This document shows positions 26,484 through 35,430 of a DNA stretch of 64,000 nucleotides, in pieces. The notes beneath the pieces were generated by a model. It was not told the origin of the DNA. It saw only the letters and a list, made by a program, of their open reading frames with translations, and searched no databases. This stretch comes from JACKII01 sp963807085. GTDB lineage: Bacteria > Pseudomonadota > Alphaproteobacteria > Bin95. The position numbers and the translations under genes were made by a program. Positions within the stretch are counted from its first letter, which is position 1; the number at the start of each line of letters is the position of its first letter. Location of the stretch: positions 62,001 through 126,000 of the forward strand of contig CAWEBB010000013.1 in NCBI GenBank assembly GCA_963807085.1. The letters are read 5' to 3'.

Positions 26484-27386
26484 CTAGTCGATCTGCAGGA
26501 GCCCTTCCATCACCGGGACGGACGGGCCGCCGACGCGTACCGCCGTCACTGTGCCGCCCTTCTTGTCTGCCGAGCCATGGATGGTGCTGGGTCGCCCCAT
26601 CTCGATACCTTGCGCGATGGTGATGGCGAAGGTTCCGTCCTCGGCAGGCTCCAGATGGGCCAGGAACCCCGTGAGCGCGGCCGCGGCGCTGCCGGTCGCG
26701 GCGTCCTCCAGCACGCCATGCAGCGGCGCGAACATGCGGGCCTGCACGCCGGCGCCGCCGGTGCGGGCATAGAGGTAGAGCGCATCGCCTGACAGGCCGG
26801 TGAAATGCTCGTCGAACGCCGCCGGGGCCGGCCTGGCCGCCGCCAGCGTCGGCAAGTCCGGCAGCTCGGCGAGGGTGAAGGGCAGGCCCACAGACGCGCA
26901 ACGGGGCGGGTGGCGAGCGGTGATGATCCGGTTTTCCTGCAGCCCCGCCGCCGCCGCCACATGCGCCACGGGTACTTCCTCGCCCAATTCCAACGCTGCC
27001 GGCGCGGTGAATTCGGTGCTGATCGGGCGGCCGGCGCCATCGCCTGCGATGTCGAGTGTGACCAGCCCGCCTTTTTCCTCAAAGCGCAGGGTTTCGCCCA
27101 CGGACTTGCCGTGCACCTCGCCCAGCGTGGCCAGCACATAGCCTGTTCCGACATTGGGGTGGCCTGCGAACGGCACTTCGCGGGCCGGCGTGAATATTCG
27201 CACCTGCGCATCATTCTCCGGCGAGGCCGGGGGCAGGACGAACGTCAATTCCGAAAAGTTGAACTCGCGCGCAATCGTCTGCATCAGCTCCGCCGACAGG
27301 CCGCTTGCGTCCGGCAGAACGGCGAGCTGATTGCCGCCGAACCGGCGGTCGGTGAACACATCCACGACGTAATACGGATATCGCAT
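26484..27386 (-). CDS. PhzF-family isomerase/epimerase-like protein
   Basis: A 300-residue protein with the duplicated DapF-like fold. It has MRYPYYVVDVFTDRRFGGNQLAV, EFNFSELTFV with the family's catalytic Glu, PFAGHPNVGTGYVLA and the second-domain EDAATGSAAAALTGFL. PhzF relatives isomerise small carboxylates, but the native substrate here is unknown. The ATG at 27386 starts exactly at the domain. The gene is probably co-transcribed with the downstream NlpC/P60 gene. Confidence 0.9.
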   Translation of the reverse strand: MRYPYYVVDVFTDRRFGGNQLAVLPDASGLSAELMQTIAREFNFSELTFVLPPASPENDAQVRIFTPAREVPFAGHPNVGTGYVLATLGEVHGKSVGETLRFEEKGGLVTLDIAGDGAGRPISTEFTAPAALELGEEVPVAHVAAAAGLQENRIITARHPPRCASVGLPFTLAELPDLPTLAAARPAPAAFDEHFTGLSGDALYLYARTGGAGVQARMFAPLHGVLEDAATGSAAAALTGFLAHLEPAEDGTFAITIAQGIEMGRPSTIHGSADKKGGTVTAVRVGGPSVPVMEGLLQID

Positions 27387-27433
27387 CCCTAACCGCCTTT
27401 CCTGCCGAACCGCGCCGGGGCGCTGCCCGTCGA

Positions 27434-27652
27434 TTAGTTGTCCCGCTCCAGAATTTTCTCTCGTTGCTTCTCGTACTCTTCTTGCGTGATCGCGCCGCTC
27501 GCATAGGCTTTTTGCAGGTCGGTCAGTTCCTGCCCGGTCGTGGTAGTCCGCACCTCGTTCTGGTTTTTGGTGTCCGCGCCGCCGCCGCCGCAGCCCGCGA
27601 CGGCCAATCCCAGTGACAATACGAAGGGGCAAACGAGATAACGCAGCCGCAT
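27434..27652 (-). CDS. Small SHOCT-domain lipoprotein
   Basis: A 72-residue protein. A lipobox LAVAGC puts the acylated Cys at position 21, followed by a glycine run. The C-terminal LQKAYASGAITQEEYEKQREKIL is a SHOCT module, a short helical motif found at protein ends. The function is unknown; it is presumably anchored in the periplasm facing the wall or outer membrane. It is 47 bases upstream of the PhzF gene on the same strand. Confidence 0.8.
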   Translation of the reverse strand: MRLRYLVCPFVLSLGLAVAGCGGGGADTKNQNEVRTTTTGQELTDLQKAYASGAITQEEYEKQREKILERDN

Positions 27653-27718
27653 GCTTCGACTTCCCTATAGAAACAGATCAAGACGGTGCCGATCCGTGTT
27701 GGTGATTGACGTCTGATC

Positions 27719-28432
27719 TTATTCGGCTTCCCGGTCTTCCGCCATGGCTTCCAGGCTGGGAAAGTGAAAGTCGGGCTTCACGGGTGCCTCGGGCGGCATG
27801 GCCGCGCCCCAGCCGTCCACATCCAGCCGCCGGTCGATCCAGGCGCTGGCGAGGCCGTGCGCCTTGGCTTGCACATGATCGTGAAACAGGGACTGCGCGG
27901 TGTGCAGGATTTTGGCGGCCGGAATGCCCGCAACAGCCTCGTGCTCCAGCATATAGGCGAAGTTGCGCGGAGTGGGCTTGTAGCTGCCGATATCTTCCGC
28001 TGTATAGACAGCATCGAACACGTCGCCTAGCTTGCTCTTTGAGTGTTCGAAGCCGCCGCGGTCTACATTGGACAGAACCACCAGGCGGTAATGCTTTTGC
28101 AGCCGCACCAGCGCCTCGGCCGCATCGGGGAAGGCCGGCCAGTCCTTGACGGAGTTGCCGAATGCCTTGGCTTCGGCCTCGCCGAGAGGCAAGCTCCAGG
28201 CTTCCGCCATGCGGTGCAGCGTCGCCGCCAATAGTTCGGGATAGAGCATCGCCGGCGTCTCGCGTTGTTGGGCGGACTCGGCATTGGCGAACGCTTCCAG
28301 AATGGCGTCGTCCGATTTGCGAGCTCCCTGCCCCGAGAGCCATGGTCGGATACCGGCGATGATGCCGCGTTCCCAGTCGATCAGCGTGCCGTAGCAGTCG
28401 AACGCCAATGTGTTAAAGTCGGAAAGTCTCAT
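27719..28432 (-). CDS. HAD-superfamily haloacid dehalogenase type II-like protein
   Basis: A 237-residue HAD hydrolase. Motif I is FDCYGTLIDWE with the nucleophilic Asp near residue 11. Motif II is VVLSNVD, motif III is the Lys in GSYKPTP, and motif IV is near SAWIDRR. The pattern matches type II L-2-haloacid dehalogenases, but true dehalogenase activity cannot be told from the sequence and many relatives are phosphatases. It is alone on its transcript as far as spacing shows. Confidence 0.86.
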   Translation of the reverse strand: MRLSDFNTLAFDCYGTLIDWERGIIAGIRPWLSGQGARKSDDAILEAFANAESAQQRETPAMLYPELLAATLHRMAEAWSLPLGEAEAKAFGNSVKDWPAFPDAAEALVRLQKHYRLVVLSNVDRGGFEHSKSKLGDVFDAVYTAEDIGSYKPTPRNFAYMLEHEAVAGIPAAKILHTAQSLFHDHVQAKAHGLASAWIDRRLDVDGWGAAMPPEAPVKPDFHFPSLEAMAEDREAE

Positions 28433-28560
28433 CGCGCCGCTCCTCTCCGCGTGTCTATTATTTGCCTGCTTTTACGGCGTGATCATGAAGTAAAAATGCT
28501 TGCGGATACGCCCTGACCAATCGCCTCTGCGGCGGAATCGACGACGTAGCCGGGTGGCGC

Positions 28561-30108
28561 CTATGGCCGGATGCCGAACCGTTTCGGGCCGGTGAAGTGC
28601 TTCAACGGCTCTTGCGACCACTCCACCCACTGGCAGAGATAGGGCCGGGTCTCGCGCGGATCGATCAGCTCGTGCATGGCGAAGCTCTCGGCGCGGGCGT
28701 TGGGCGAGAGTTTGGCCGCCATTTCCGCCTCCAGCTTGGCACGCTCGGCGACCGGATCGTCGGCCGCCTCGATCTGGCGGCGGAAGGCTACGGCGACGCC
28801 GCCCTCCAGCGGCAGCGCGCCCATCTCCGCACTCGGCCAGCCCAGCACATAGGCGTTGTGGCCATAGTGGGCGGCGCCCGCCACGCCGTAGTTCTTGCGC
28901 ACCACAATGCTCGCCCAGGGTAATTCGCACATGGCGGCCGCCAGCACGGCCGAGGTGCCATAGCGGATGGCGCCTCCTGCCTCCGCGCCCGGCCCGATCA
29001 TGAAACCGGGCTCGTCGACGAAGGTTACCACCGGCAGGTTGAAGGTCTCCGCGATCTCGATCAGCCGCCGTACCTTTTGCGCCGCCTCCGCCGTCATCGC
29101 GCCGGCCAGGTAGCGGCCGTCATTGGCGAACAGCGCGACCGGGTGGCCGTTCAGCCGCGCATAGCCACAGATCAGGGCAGGGCCATAGGCGCGGGCGAAC
29201 TCGAAAAAGCTCCCTTCGTCCACCACCATGCCGATCAGCTTTCGCATGTCATAGGCCTGGCGGCGGTCGGTCGGCACGATGGAGAGCAGACGGTCGTCGC
29301 AACGATCGACCGAGTCGCTGCACGCGGTGACCGGCGGCAGGTCCCACACATTCTGGGGCATGTAGGAGAGGAACCGCCGGATCAGGTCGAGTGCGGCTTC
29401 CTCGTCATTCGCCACGGCGTCGATTACACCGGATTTGGCGTGCACCTTCGGCCCGCCCAGCTCTTCTTTGGTGATGGGCTTGCCGAGCGCGCGCTCCACC
29501 AGGGCCGGGCCGCCGATCATCACCTGGGCGTTCTCCGCCATGACGGAAAAATAACTCGCGACCAGGCGAGAGGCAGGCAGGCCCGCGACCGGCCCCAGGC
29601 CCGCGGTCGCCACCGGCACCGTCTCCAGGCATTGAGCGACGGTCTGGAAGCGCGGCTTCTCGTAGACGGGCGAGCCCACGGGCCCCTTGCCGGTCGAGCC
29701 GCTCACCGAACCGCCGCCGCCCTCGTGGATGCGCACCAGCGGCACCTTGTACTGCAACGCCAGTTCCTCGATGTAGACGCTCTTGCGTAAGCCTGCCGAG
29801 TTCGGTGAGCCGCCGCGCACCGTGAAATCCTCGCCGCCGACGGCGATCAGCCGCCCACCAATCTTGGCGAGGCCGGCCACGTAATTGCCCGGCGTGAACT
29901 CGATCAGGTTGCCTTCGGCATCCCGCTCGGCCCCACCCGCGGCCCGGCCGTGCTCGGCAAAGGAGCCCTTGTCGGTGAGTACGTCGATGCGCTCGCGTAT
30001 GGTCAACTGGCCTTTCTCGTGTTTCCGTGCAACCGCCTCGTCGCCGCCCTGTTTCAGGGCGAGGGCGCGCTTCTTGTTGATATCGTCGACTTGGCGTTGC
30101 CAGCTCAT
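28561..30108 (-). CDS. Acyl-CoA carboxylase carboxyltransferase (beta) subunit
   Basis: A 515-residue crotonase-fold carboxyltransferase of the propionyl-/methylmalonyl-CoA type. The N-terminal half has RIHEGGGGSVSGSTGKGPVGSPVY and VMIGGPALVERALG. The C-terminal half has FVDEPGFMIGPGAEAGGAIRYG and KNYGVAGAAHYG. It would transfer carboxyl from biotin to an acyl-CoA. The biotin carboxylase/carrier partner is not adjacent, so it must be encoded elsewhere or the enzyme acts as a decarboxylase subunit. It has the full family length. Confidence 0.9.
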   Translation of the reverse strand: MSWQRQVDDINKKRALALKQGGDEAVARKHEKGQLTIRERIDVLTDKGSFAEHGRAAGGAERDAEGNLIEFTPGNYVAGLAKIGGRLIAVGGEDFTVRGGSPNSAGLRKSVYIEELALQYKVPLVRIHEGGGGSVSGSTGKGPVGSPVYEKPRFQTVAQCLETVPVATAGLGPVAGLPASRLVASYFSVMAENAQVMIGGPALVERALGKPITKEELGGPKVHAKSGVIDAVANDEEAALDLIRRFLSYMPQNVWDLPPVTACSDSVDRCDDRLLSIVPTDRRQAYDMRKLIGMVVDEGSFFEFARAYGPALICGYARLNGHPVALFANDGRYLAGAMTAEAAQKVRRLIEIAETFNLPVVTFVDEPGFMIGPGAEAGGAIRYGTSAVLAAAMCELPWASIVVRKNYGVAGAAHYGHNAYVLGWPSAEMGALPLEGGVAVAFRRQIEAADDPVAERAKLEAEMAAKLSPNARAESFAMHELIDPRETRPYLCQWVEWSQEPLKHFTGPKRFGIRP

Positions 30109-30398
30109 AGGGTGGTTCCTTTGGAGGTCGCGTCCAGGCGGGGGTTCATCGGGCGGATGCTACGCAGCCCGTTCTGTGGTGGCAAACCCCCTCTCGCGGC
30201 ACGAGCCTGCCGAAAGCCGTGATCTCGCTTCTCTTGGCGAATGTGGCTATGGTTTTCACTGGCTGTTCCGTTCCATGCTTTGAGGCGGTAGAAGGTATCG
30301 CCACCATGCGCCGTGAAGCGCAGACGGGAGGCATCTCTCCCGATGGTTAGACCCCGCCATCTTTTGCCAACGGATCCGTTAAGTCAGGAGAATCCCTT
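30109..30398. other. Divergent spacer, no gene seen
   Basis: This 290-base gap separates the minus-strand carboxyltransferase and the plus-strand small membrane protein. It should hold both promoters. No RNA gene or conserved frame is evident. Confidence 0.3.
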
Positions 30399-30614
30399 TT
30401 GAAATCCCCCGCGAAATCTTCGGAGCCCGTGAAATCCCTTGCGGCAATAACAGCCGCTGCCGCTCTGCTGCCTGCAGTTTCGTTCGCCCATCCAGGCCAC
30501 GAGGCGCAACTCGGGCATATTCATGGCGTGGAAACCGCCCTGATCGTGCTCGCCGTTGCCGGCCTAGCTTATCTGGGCATGCGGATAGTCGTCAAAGCCA
30601 GGAACCGGAAATAA
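30399..30614 (+). CDS. Small exported/membrane protein with HPGHE motif
   Basis: A 71-residue protein. An N-terminal signal-like hydrophobic stretch (about 12-30) ends in SFAHPGHEAQLGHIHG, a histidine-rich patch that could bind metal. It is followed by one transmembrane helix (about 44-62) and a basic C-terminus KARNRK. Similar AHPGH-containing short proteins occur in alphaproteobacteria, but no function is known. It is followed at once by a strong terminator, so it forms a single-gene unit. Confidence 0.65.
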   Translation: MKSPAKSSEPVKSLAAITAAAALLPAVSFAHPGHEAQLGHIHGVETALIVLAVAGLAYLGMRIVVKARNRK

Positions 30615-30624
30615 TATCCTGCAG

Positions 30625-30653
30625 GAACGGCCGCCACAACGGCGGCCGTTCCC
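30625..30653 (+). terminator. Rho-independent-type terminator
   Basis: A 12-bp perfect GC-rich stem (GGAACGGCCGCC with GGCGGCCGTTCC) and a 5-base loop sit 11 bases after the small gene's stop, followed by CTTCGCTTTT. Confidence 0.85.
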
Positions 30654-30734
30654 TTCGCTTTTACCGATCCTCATCGCGCCAAGGAGGCCCTGACGAGGGT
30701 TATTCGATTGCGCTCAACGGGCGTGCAAGACCGG

Positions 30735-33203
30735 TCAAAACAGGAAGTCGGTATTGTCGAGATCGGCGATGTTCGTATTCGTCAGCGTGATCGTGTTGCC
30801 CGTCAGATCATTGATGACTGCGCTGGCGCCGATTTGGCTCAGATGATTATTGACCAGATCGTTGAAGTCTGTAATCGCCGAAACTGCGGCCAGGTCAATG
30901 TCTTCGGCGCCATTCAGGGCGTTAAAGCCGTTGATGATATCCTTACCGAATCCATTTGCGAAAACAAAGGTGTCGCTCCCGATGCCCCCGTTGAGAACAT
31001 CATTGCCGCCGCGGCCCTCCAGGATGTCGTTGCCGGCGCCGCCGAGGATAGAGTTGTTGCCTTGGTCGCCGCGCAGGGCGTCTGCAAGGGTTGAGCCGGT
31101 CAGATTCTGGATGGAAACATACGTATCTCCGGCCGCATCGCTTGTGTTTGCCCCGGGATTGACTAAATCGACTGTGACACCCGAAGCAGCCTGAGAGTAG
31201 CTGGCAGTATTGATTCCGCTGCCGCCGACCAATTCATCGGCGCCCTGACCACCTTGCAACACATCGTCGCCGATATTGCCGACCAGGACGTCATCCCCAG
31301 CGCGCCCGTGCAGACGATCGTCACCGCCACCGCCGGCAACGATGTTGTTCGCACCGTTCCCCCAAAGCGTATCGTCAAAGGCGCTACCGCCAAGGTCTTC
31401 GATATTGATGTAGGAATCGCCGGCCGCATCGCCGGTGTTTATCCCCGGCTGCACCAAGTCGGCCACGACAGCGGCCGTGGACAGCACATAATTGGCAGCG
31501 TCGACGCCCGCGCCGCCATTCAAGATGTTTGCGCCCGGACCGCTGTTCAATATGTCATTGCCGCTTCCCCCATAAGCACATCATTGCCGTCGCGGCCGGC
31601 TAGCTTGTCGTCCCCGGCGCCGCCAACTATGGTGTTGTCGCCGGCATCGCCGCGCAGGTCGTCGTTAAACTTGGAGCCCTGCAGCTCTTCAATCGAGACA
31701 TAGGTATCACCCGCTGCCTCGTTCGTGTTCACGTTGGGGAGCGCTAAATCGGCGATAACGCCCGTTTGCGCAAAGACATAGCTGGCCCGGTCGATGCCCG
31801 CGCCGCCATCCAAAACATCGGCCCCGACATAGCCCAGCAGGTTGTCGTCCCCAGCGTGGCCGCGCAGCGTGTCATCGCCGCCCCGGCCGTGCAGGATGTC
31901 GTTGCCGGCACCACCGACAATCGTGTTGTCGCCCTGGTTGCCGCGCAGGTCGTCGTCGAACTTGGAGCCCTGCAGGTCTTCAATGGAGACGTATGTGTCG
32001 CCTGCGGCCTCACCGGTGTTCTGGCCCGTCCGGATCAGATCCGCGGTAACGCCTGTTTTTGCAAAGACATAGCTGACCCGGTCGATGCCCGCGCCGCCAA
32101 CATGCAGATCGGCGCCGGCATAACCCAGCAGATTGTCGTCCCCAGCGTGGCCGCGCAGCGTGTCATCGCCGCTCCGGCCGTGCAGGATGTCGTTGCCGGC
32201 ACCACCGACAATCGTGTTGTCGCCCTGGTTGCCGCGCAGGTCGTCGTCGAACTTGGAGCCCTGCAGGTCTTCAATGGAGACGTATGTGTCGCCGGTGGCC
32301 TCACCGGTGTTCTGGCCCGTCCGGATCAGATCCGCGGTAACGCCTGTTTTTGCAAAGACATAGCTGGCCCGGTCGATGCCCGCGCCGCCAACATGCCGAT
32401 CGGCGCCGGCATAACCCAGCAGGTTGTCGTCGCCGGCCTGGCCGCGCAGCGTGTCGTTGCCGCCGCGCCCGTGCAGGATGTCGTTGCCGGCGCCGCCGAC
32501 AATCGTATTGTTGCCGTTATTGCCGCGCAGGTCGTCATTGAACTTGGAGCCCTGCAGGTCTTCAATGGAGACGTATGTGTCGCCGGTGGCCTCACCGGTG
32601 TTCTGGCCCGTCCGGATCAGATCGACGGTAACACGTGTTTGGGCAAAGACATAGCTTGGCCCGGTCGATGCCCGCGCCGCCAACATGCCGATCGGCGCCG
32701 GCATAACCCAGCAGGTTGTCGTCCCCGGCTTGGCCGCGCAGCGTGTCGTTGCCGCCGCGCCCGTGCAGGATGTCGTTGCCGGCGCCCCCAATGATCTCGT
32801 TGTTGCCCTGGTTGCCACGCAGATCGTCGTTGTGGCTTGAGCCTACCAATTGCTCGATCGAGTTATAGCTGTCGCCCGCGGCCTCGCCGCTGTTCTGGCC
32901 CGTCCGGATCAGATCCGCGGTCACACCTGCGGTGGCCAAATTATAAATGGCGCGGTCGAGGCCGGGCCCGCCGTTCAGCGTATCGGCCCCCGGACCGCCG
33001 TTGACTACATCATTACCCGGTCCGCCATTCAGGGTATCGCTCCCCAAATTGCCGATCAGCCTGTCGTTGGCGCCCAGTCCCGAAATGATATCGTCGCCAC
33101 CCAGTCCGTCGATGGTGTCGGGCCCGGTCGTGCCGATTAAGACGTCATTGCCATTGGTGGGAAAATTGGCCAAAGGCACGTTTGTTGTAGTCGTTATCGG
33201 CAT
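30735..33203 (-). CDS. RTX-type calcium-binding repeat protein, two frameshifts
   Basis: About 820 residues when frames are joined. It begins MPITTTTNVPLANFPTNGNDV and contains many Gly/Asp nonapeptides of the GGAGNDILHG type, which bind calcium in a beta-roll. Long about 97-residue modules (DTYVSIEDLQGSKFDDDLRG plus SYVFAKTGVTADLIRTGQN) are tandemly repeated. No N-terminal signal peptide is seen, and the C-terminus ends in hydrophobic LDNTDFLF, as in type I secretion substrates. No secretion genes are present nearby. Frame breaks at about 32655 (extra T compared with sister repeats) and about 31567 (C5 run) split it into three open frames. Confidence 0.85.
31480..32935 (-). repeat. About five 291-bp tandem repeats inside the RTX gene
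   Basis: The marker CAAAGACATA or its start recurs at 31771, 32062, 32353 and 32644, each exactly 291 bases apart, with more degenerate units on both sides. The central three units are nearly identical, which indicates recent duplication or gene conversion. Copy number could vary. Confidence 0.9.
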
Positions 33204-33507
33204 GTTGCTCTCCTTGTTGTCGCCTGGCGGGCGATTGATGGCTAAGATTATTCACGACCTCCACGAAGGCCGATCAGACCGAGAAACTTGATATTGAGCT
33301 AGCACTACCATGCGGCCCAACAGCAGTTGAACCGCAATCGAGCGGTCAAGCGTCGTTTTTTGGCTACCGTTTGTCGCGTACATACCACTCGATGTAATTG
33401 CTTATACTGTACTTACACTACCATATTCGTTCTGCGGCATGGTTCCGGCAAGCCTAGCCATTGCCGCCGCCTTCTTTCACTTGCGAACGCTTTTCGTGCG
33501 GTCTCTC
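33204..33507. other. Spacer upstream of the RTX gene, no gene seen
   Basis: This region of 304 bases has moderately AT-rich patches (about 33320-33440). It should contain the RTX gene promoter. No conserved frame or RNA gene is recognised. Confidence 0.3.
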
Positions 33508-35226
33508 TTAATGGGAATGGCGGGGAATCACCTTGCGCACCCGCTGGTACTTTACCGCGCTCTCCAGCACGCCGCCGGTCTCCAACTGGCCCACATGCCC
33601 GCGGTAGATTTCTTGCCAGGGCGTCTGGTTGTCGAACGCCGGCGGTTCATATGCCGCGCGCCGGCCCGCCAGTTCTTCCTCCGAAACCAGCATATCGACC
33701 CGGGCCTTGTTCAGGTCGATGGTCACCCTGTCTCCGCTCCGCAGTAGCGCGAGATTGCCACCCGCCGCACTCTCCGGCGAGGCGTTCAGAATGGAGGGCG
33801 AGCCGCTGGTGCCGCTCTGGCGGCCGTCGCCGATGCAGGGCAGGCTCATGACGCCCCGCCGGATCAATTCATCGGAGGGTTGCATATTCACCACCTCGGC
33901 CGAGCCCGGATAGCCGAGTGTGCCCGTGCCGCGAATGAACAGAACGCAGCCCTCGTCCATCTCCAGCGCCGGGTTGTTGACGTTCTCGTGGTAGTCCTCC
34001 GGCCCCTCAAACACGATGGCGCGGCCGGTGAAGACGTTCTCGTTGCCCGGCTCCGAGAGGAAACGCTTGCGGAAGTCCGCGTCGATGACGCTGGTTTTCA
34101 TGATGGCGCTATCGAAGATGTTGCCGCGCATGACCAGAAAGCCGGCCCGTTCCTTGATCGGACGGTCATAGGGCTTGATCACGTCGTGGTTCTGCGAGCC
34201 CTTGCCGGCGCAATTTTCGCCGATGCTCTTGCCGTTTACAGTCAGCGCGCCTTCGACAATCTTGCCCGCGCCGATCAGTTCGCCGATCACGGCCGGTACG
34301 CCGCCCGCCCGGTGAAAGCCCTCGCCCAGATACTCGCCGGCCGGCTGCAGGTTCACCAGCAGCGGCAGGTCGTAGCCGTGGGTTTGCCAGTCGTCGATCG
34401 AAAGCTCCACGCCCACATGCCGGGCGATGGCCGCCAGATGGATTGGCGCGTTGGTGGAGCCGCCGATCGCCGTGTTCACCGCAATCGCGTTCAGAAAGGC
34501 ATCGCGCGTCATGATTTTGGAAGGCGTCAGATCCTCCCAGACGATCTCGACCGCGCGCTTGCCGGTCTCATAGGCCATCTGGCCGCGCTCGCGGTAGGGC
34601 GCTGGGATGATGCCGTTGCCCGGCAGCGACATCCCCAGCGCCTCCGCCAGGCTGTTCATGGTGCTGGCCGTTCCCATGGTGTTGCAGTGGCCCATGCTTG
34701 GTGCGGAAGCGGCCACCACCTCTATAAACTCCTCGTAGTCGATCTCGCCCGCCGCGTACTGCATCCGCGCCTCCCACAACACGGTGCCGGAGCCGACCCG
34801 GCGGCCCTTGTAGTTGCCGTCGAGCATCGGCCCGCCCGAGAGCACGATGGCCGGAATATCCACGGTCGCCGCCGCCATCAGCATGGCAGGTGTGGTCTTG
34901 TCGCAACCGGTGGTCAGGACCACGCCGTCGATGGGATAGCCATGCAGCAGTTCCACCAGGCCCAGATAGGCCAGGTTCCGGTCCAGCGCCGCCGTCGGGC
35001 GCTTGCCGGTCTCCTGGATCGGATGGGTGGGGAACTCGATGGCGACACCGCCGGCCTCGCGGATGCCGTCGCGCACTCGCTGCGCCAGGTCCAGGTGGAT
35101 GCGATTGCAGGGCGAGAGGTCGCTGCCCGACTGGGCAATGCCGACGATCGGCTTGCCCGACTGCAATTCCTCTCGCGTCAAACCGAAATTCATGTAGCGC
35201 TCGATATAGATCGCGGTCGCGCTCAC
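33508..35226 (-). CDS. IlvD/Edd-family sugar-acid dehydratase (xylonate-dehydratase-like)
   Basis: Fe-S dehydratase that converts a sugar acid to its 2-keto-3-deoxy form. Cluster cysteines are in SDLSPCNRIH, TTGCDKTTPA and SMGHCNTMGTAST; the C-terminal MSLPCIGDGRQSGTSGSPSILNASPE is intact. The open frame begins at a GTG at 35226, but homology continues upstream as LRSAEWFNDPHD without a start codon. A shifted frame offers ATG at 35296 (MTANTSDKTLSP), so one indel near 35264 probably removed the real N-terminus. Length and ERYMNFGLTREELQSGKPI fit the pentonate dehydratase branch. Confidence 0.88.
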   Translation of the reverse strand: MSATAIYIERYMNFGLTREELQSGKPIVGIAQSGSDLSPCNRIHLDLAQRVRDGIREAGGVAIEFPTHPIQETGKRPTAALDRNLAYLGLVELLHGYPIDGVVLTTGCDKTTPAMLMAAATVDIPAIVLSGGPMLDGNYKGRRVGSGTVLWEARMQYAAGEIDYEEFIEVVAASAPSMGHCNTMGTASTMNSLAEALGMSLPGNGIIPAPYRERGQMAYETGKRAVEIVWEDLTPSKIMTRDAFLNAIAVNTAIGGSTNAPIHLAAIARHVGVELSIDDWQTHGYDLPLLVNLQPAGEYLGEGFHRAGGVPAVIGELIGAGKIVEGALTVNGKSIGENCAGKGSQNHDVIKPYDRPIKERAGFLVMRGNIFDSAIMKTSVIDADFRKRFLSEPGNENVFTGRAIVFEGPEDYHENVNNPALEMDEGCVLFIRGTGTLGYPGSAEVVNMQPSDELIRRGVMSLPCIGDGRQSGTSGSPSILNASPESAAGGNLALLRSGDRVTIDLNKARVDMLVSEEELAGRRAAYEPPAFDNQTPWQEIYRGHVGQLETGGVLESAVKYQRVRKVIPRHSH

Positions 35227-35430
35227 ATCGTGCGGATCGTTGAACCATTCGGCGCTGCGCAGGCGACAGAGTCTTGTCGGACGTGTTCGCGGTCATGGCG
35301 CAAATCTCCCGTTGCTCCCGCCGGCAAGAGGCGGGTGTCGTTTCAGCACGCAACAGGAGTAGCACAACGCACGTCGCTATCCGCCATTCAATCCGTCGCC
35401 CTGCAACAGAGGGAGCGGGCCGGGTGGTAG

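Noticed and set aside
31771..32653. Possible CRISPR array from regular spacing
   Set aside because: The period is 291 bp, the repeats are protein-coding and there are no short unique spacers, so this is a tandem-repeat protein gene.
31254..32794. Long plus-strand frames opposite the RTX gene
   Set aside because: They are repetitive only because the RTX repeats are. They have no start context or recognised domain and lie antisense to a clear Gly/Asp repeat protein.
33880..35430. 516-residue plus-strand frame opposite the first IlvD/Edd gene
   Set aside because: It is antisense to a gene with clear Fe-S dehydratase motifs. The long open frame reflects high GC content.
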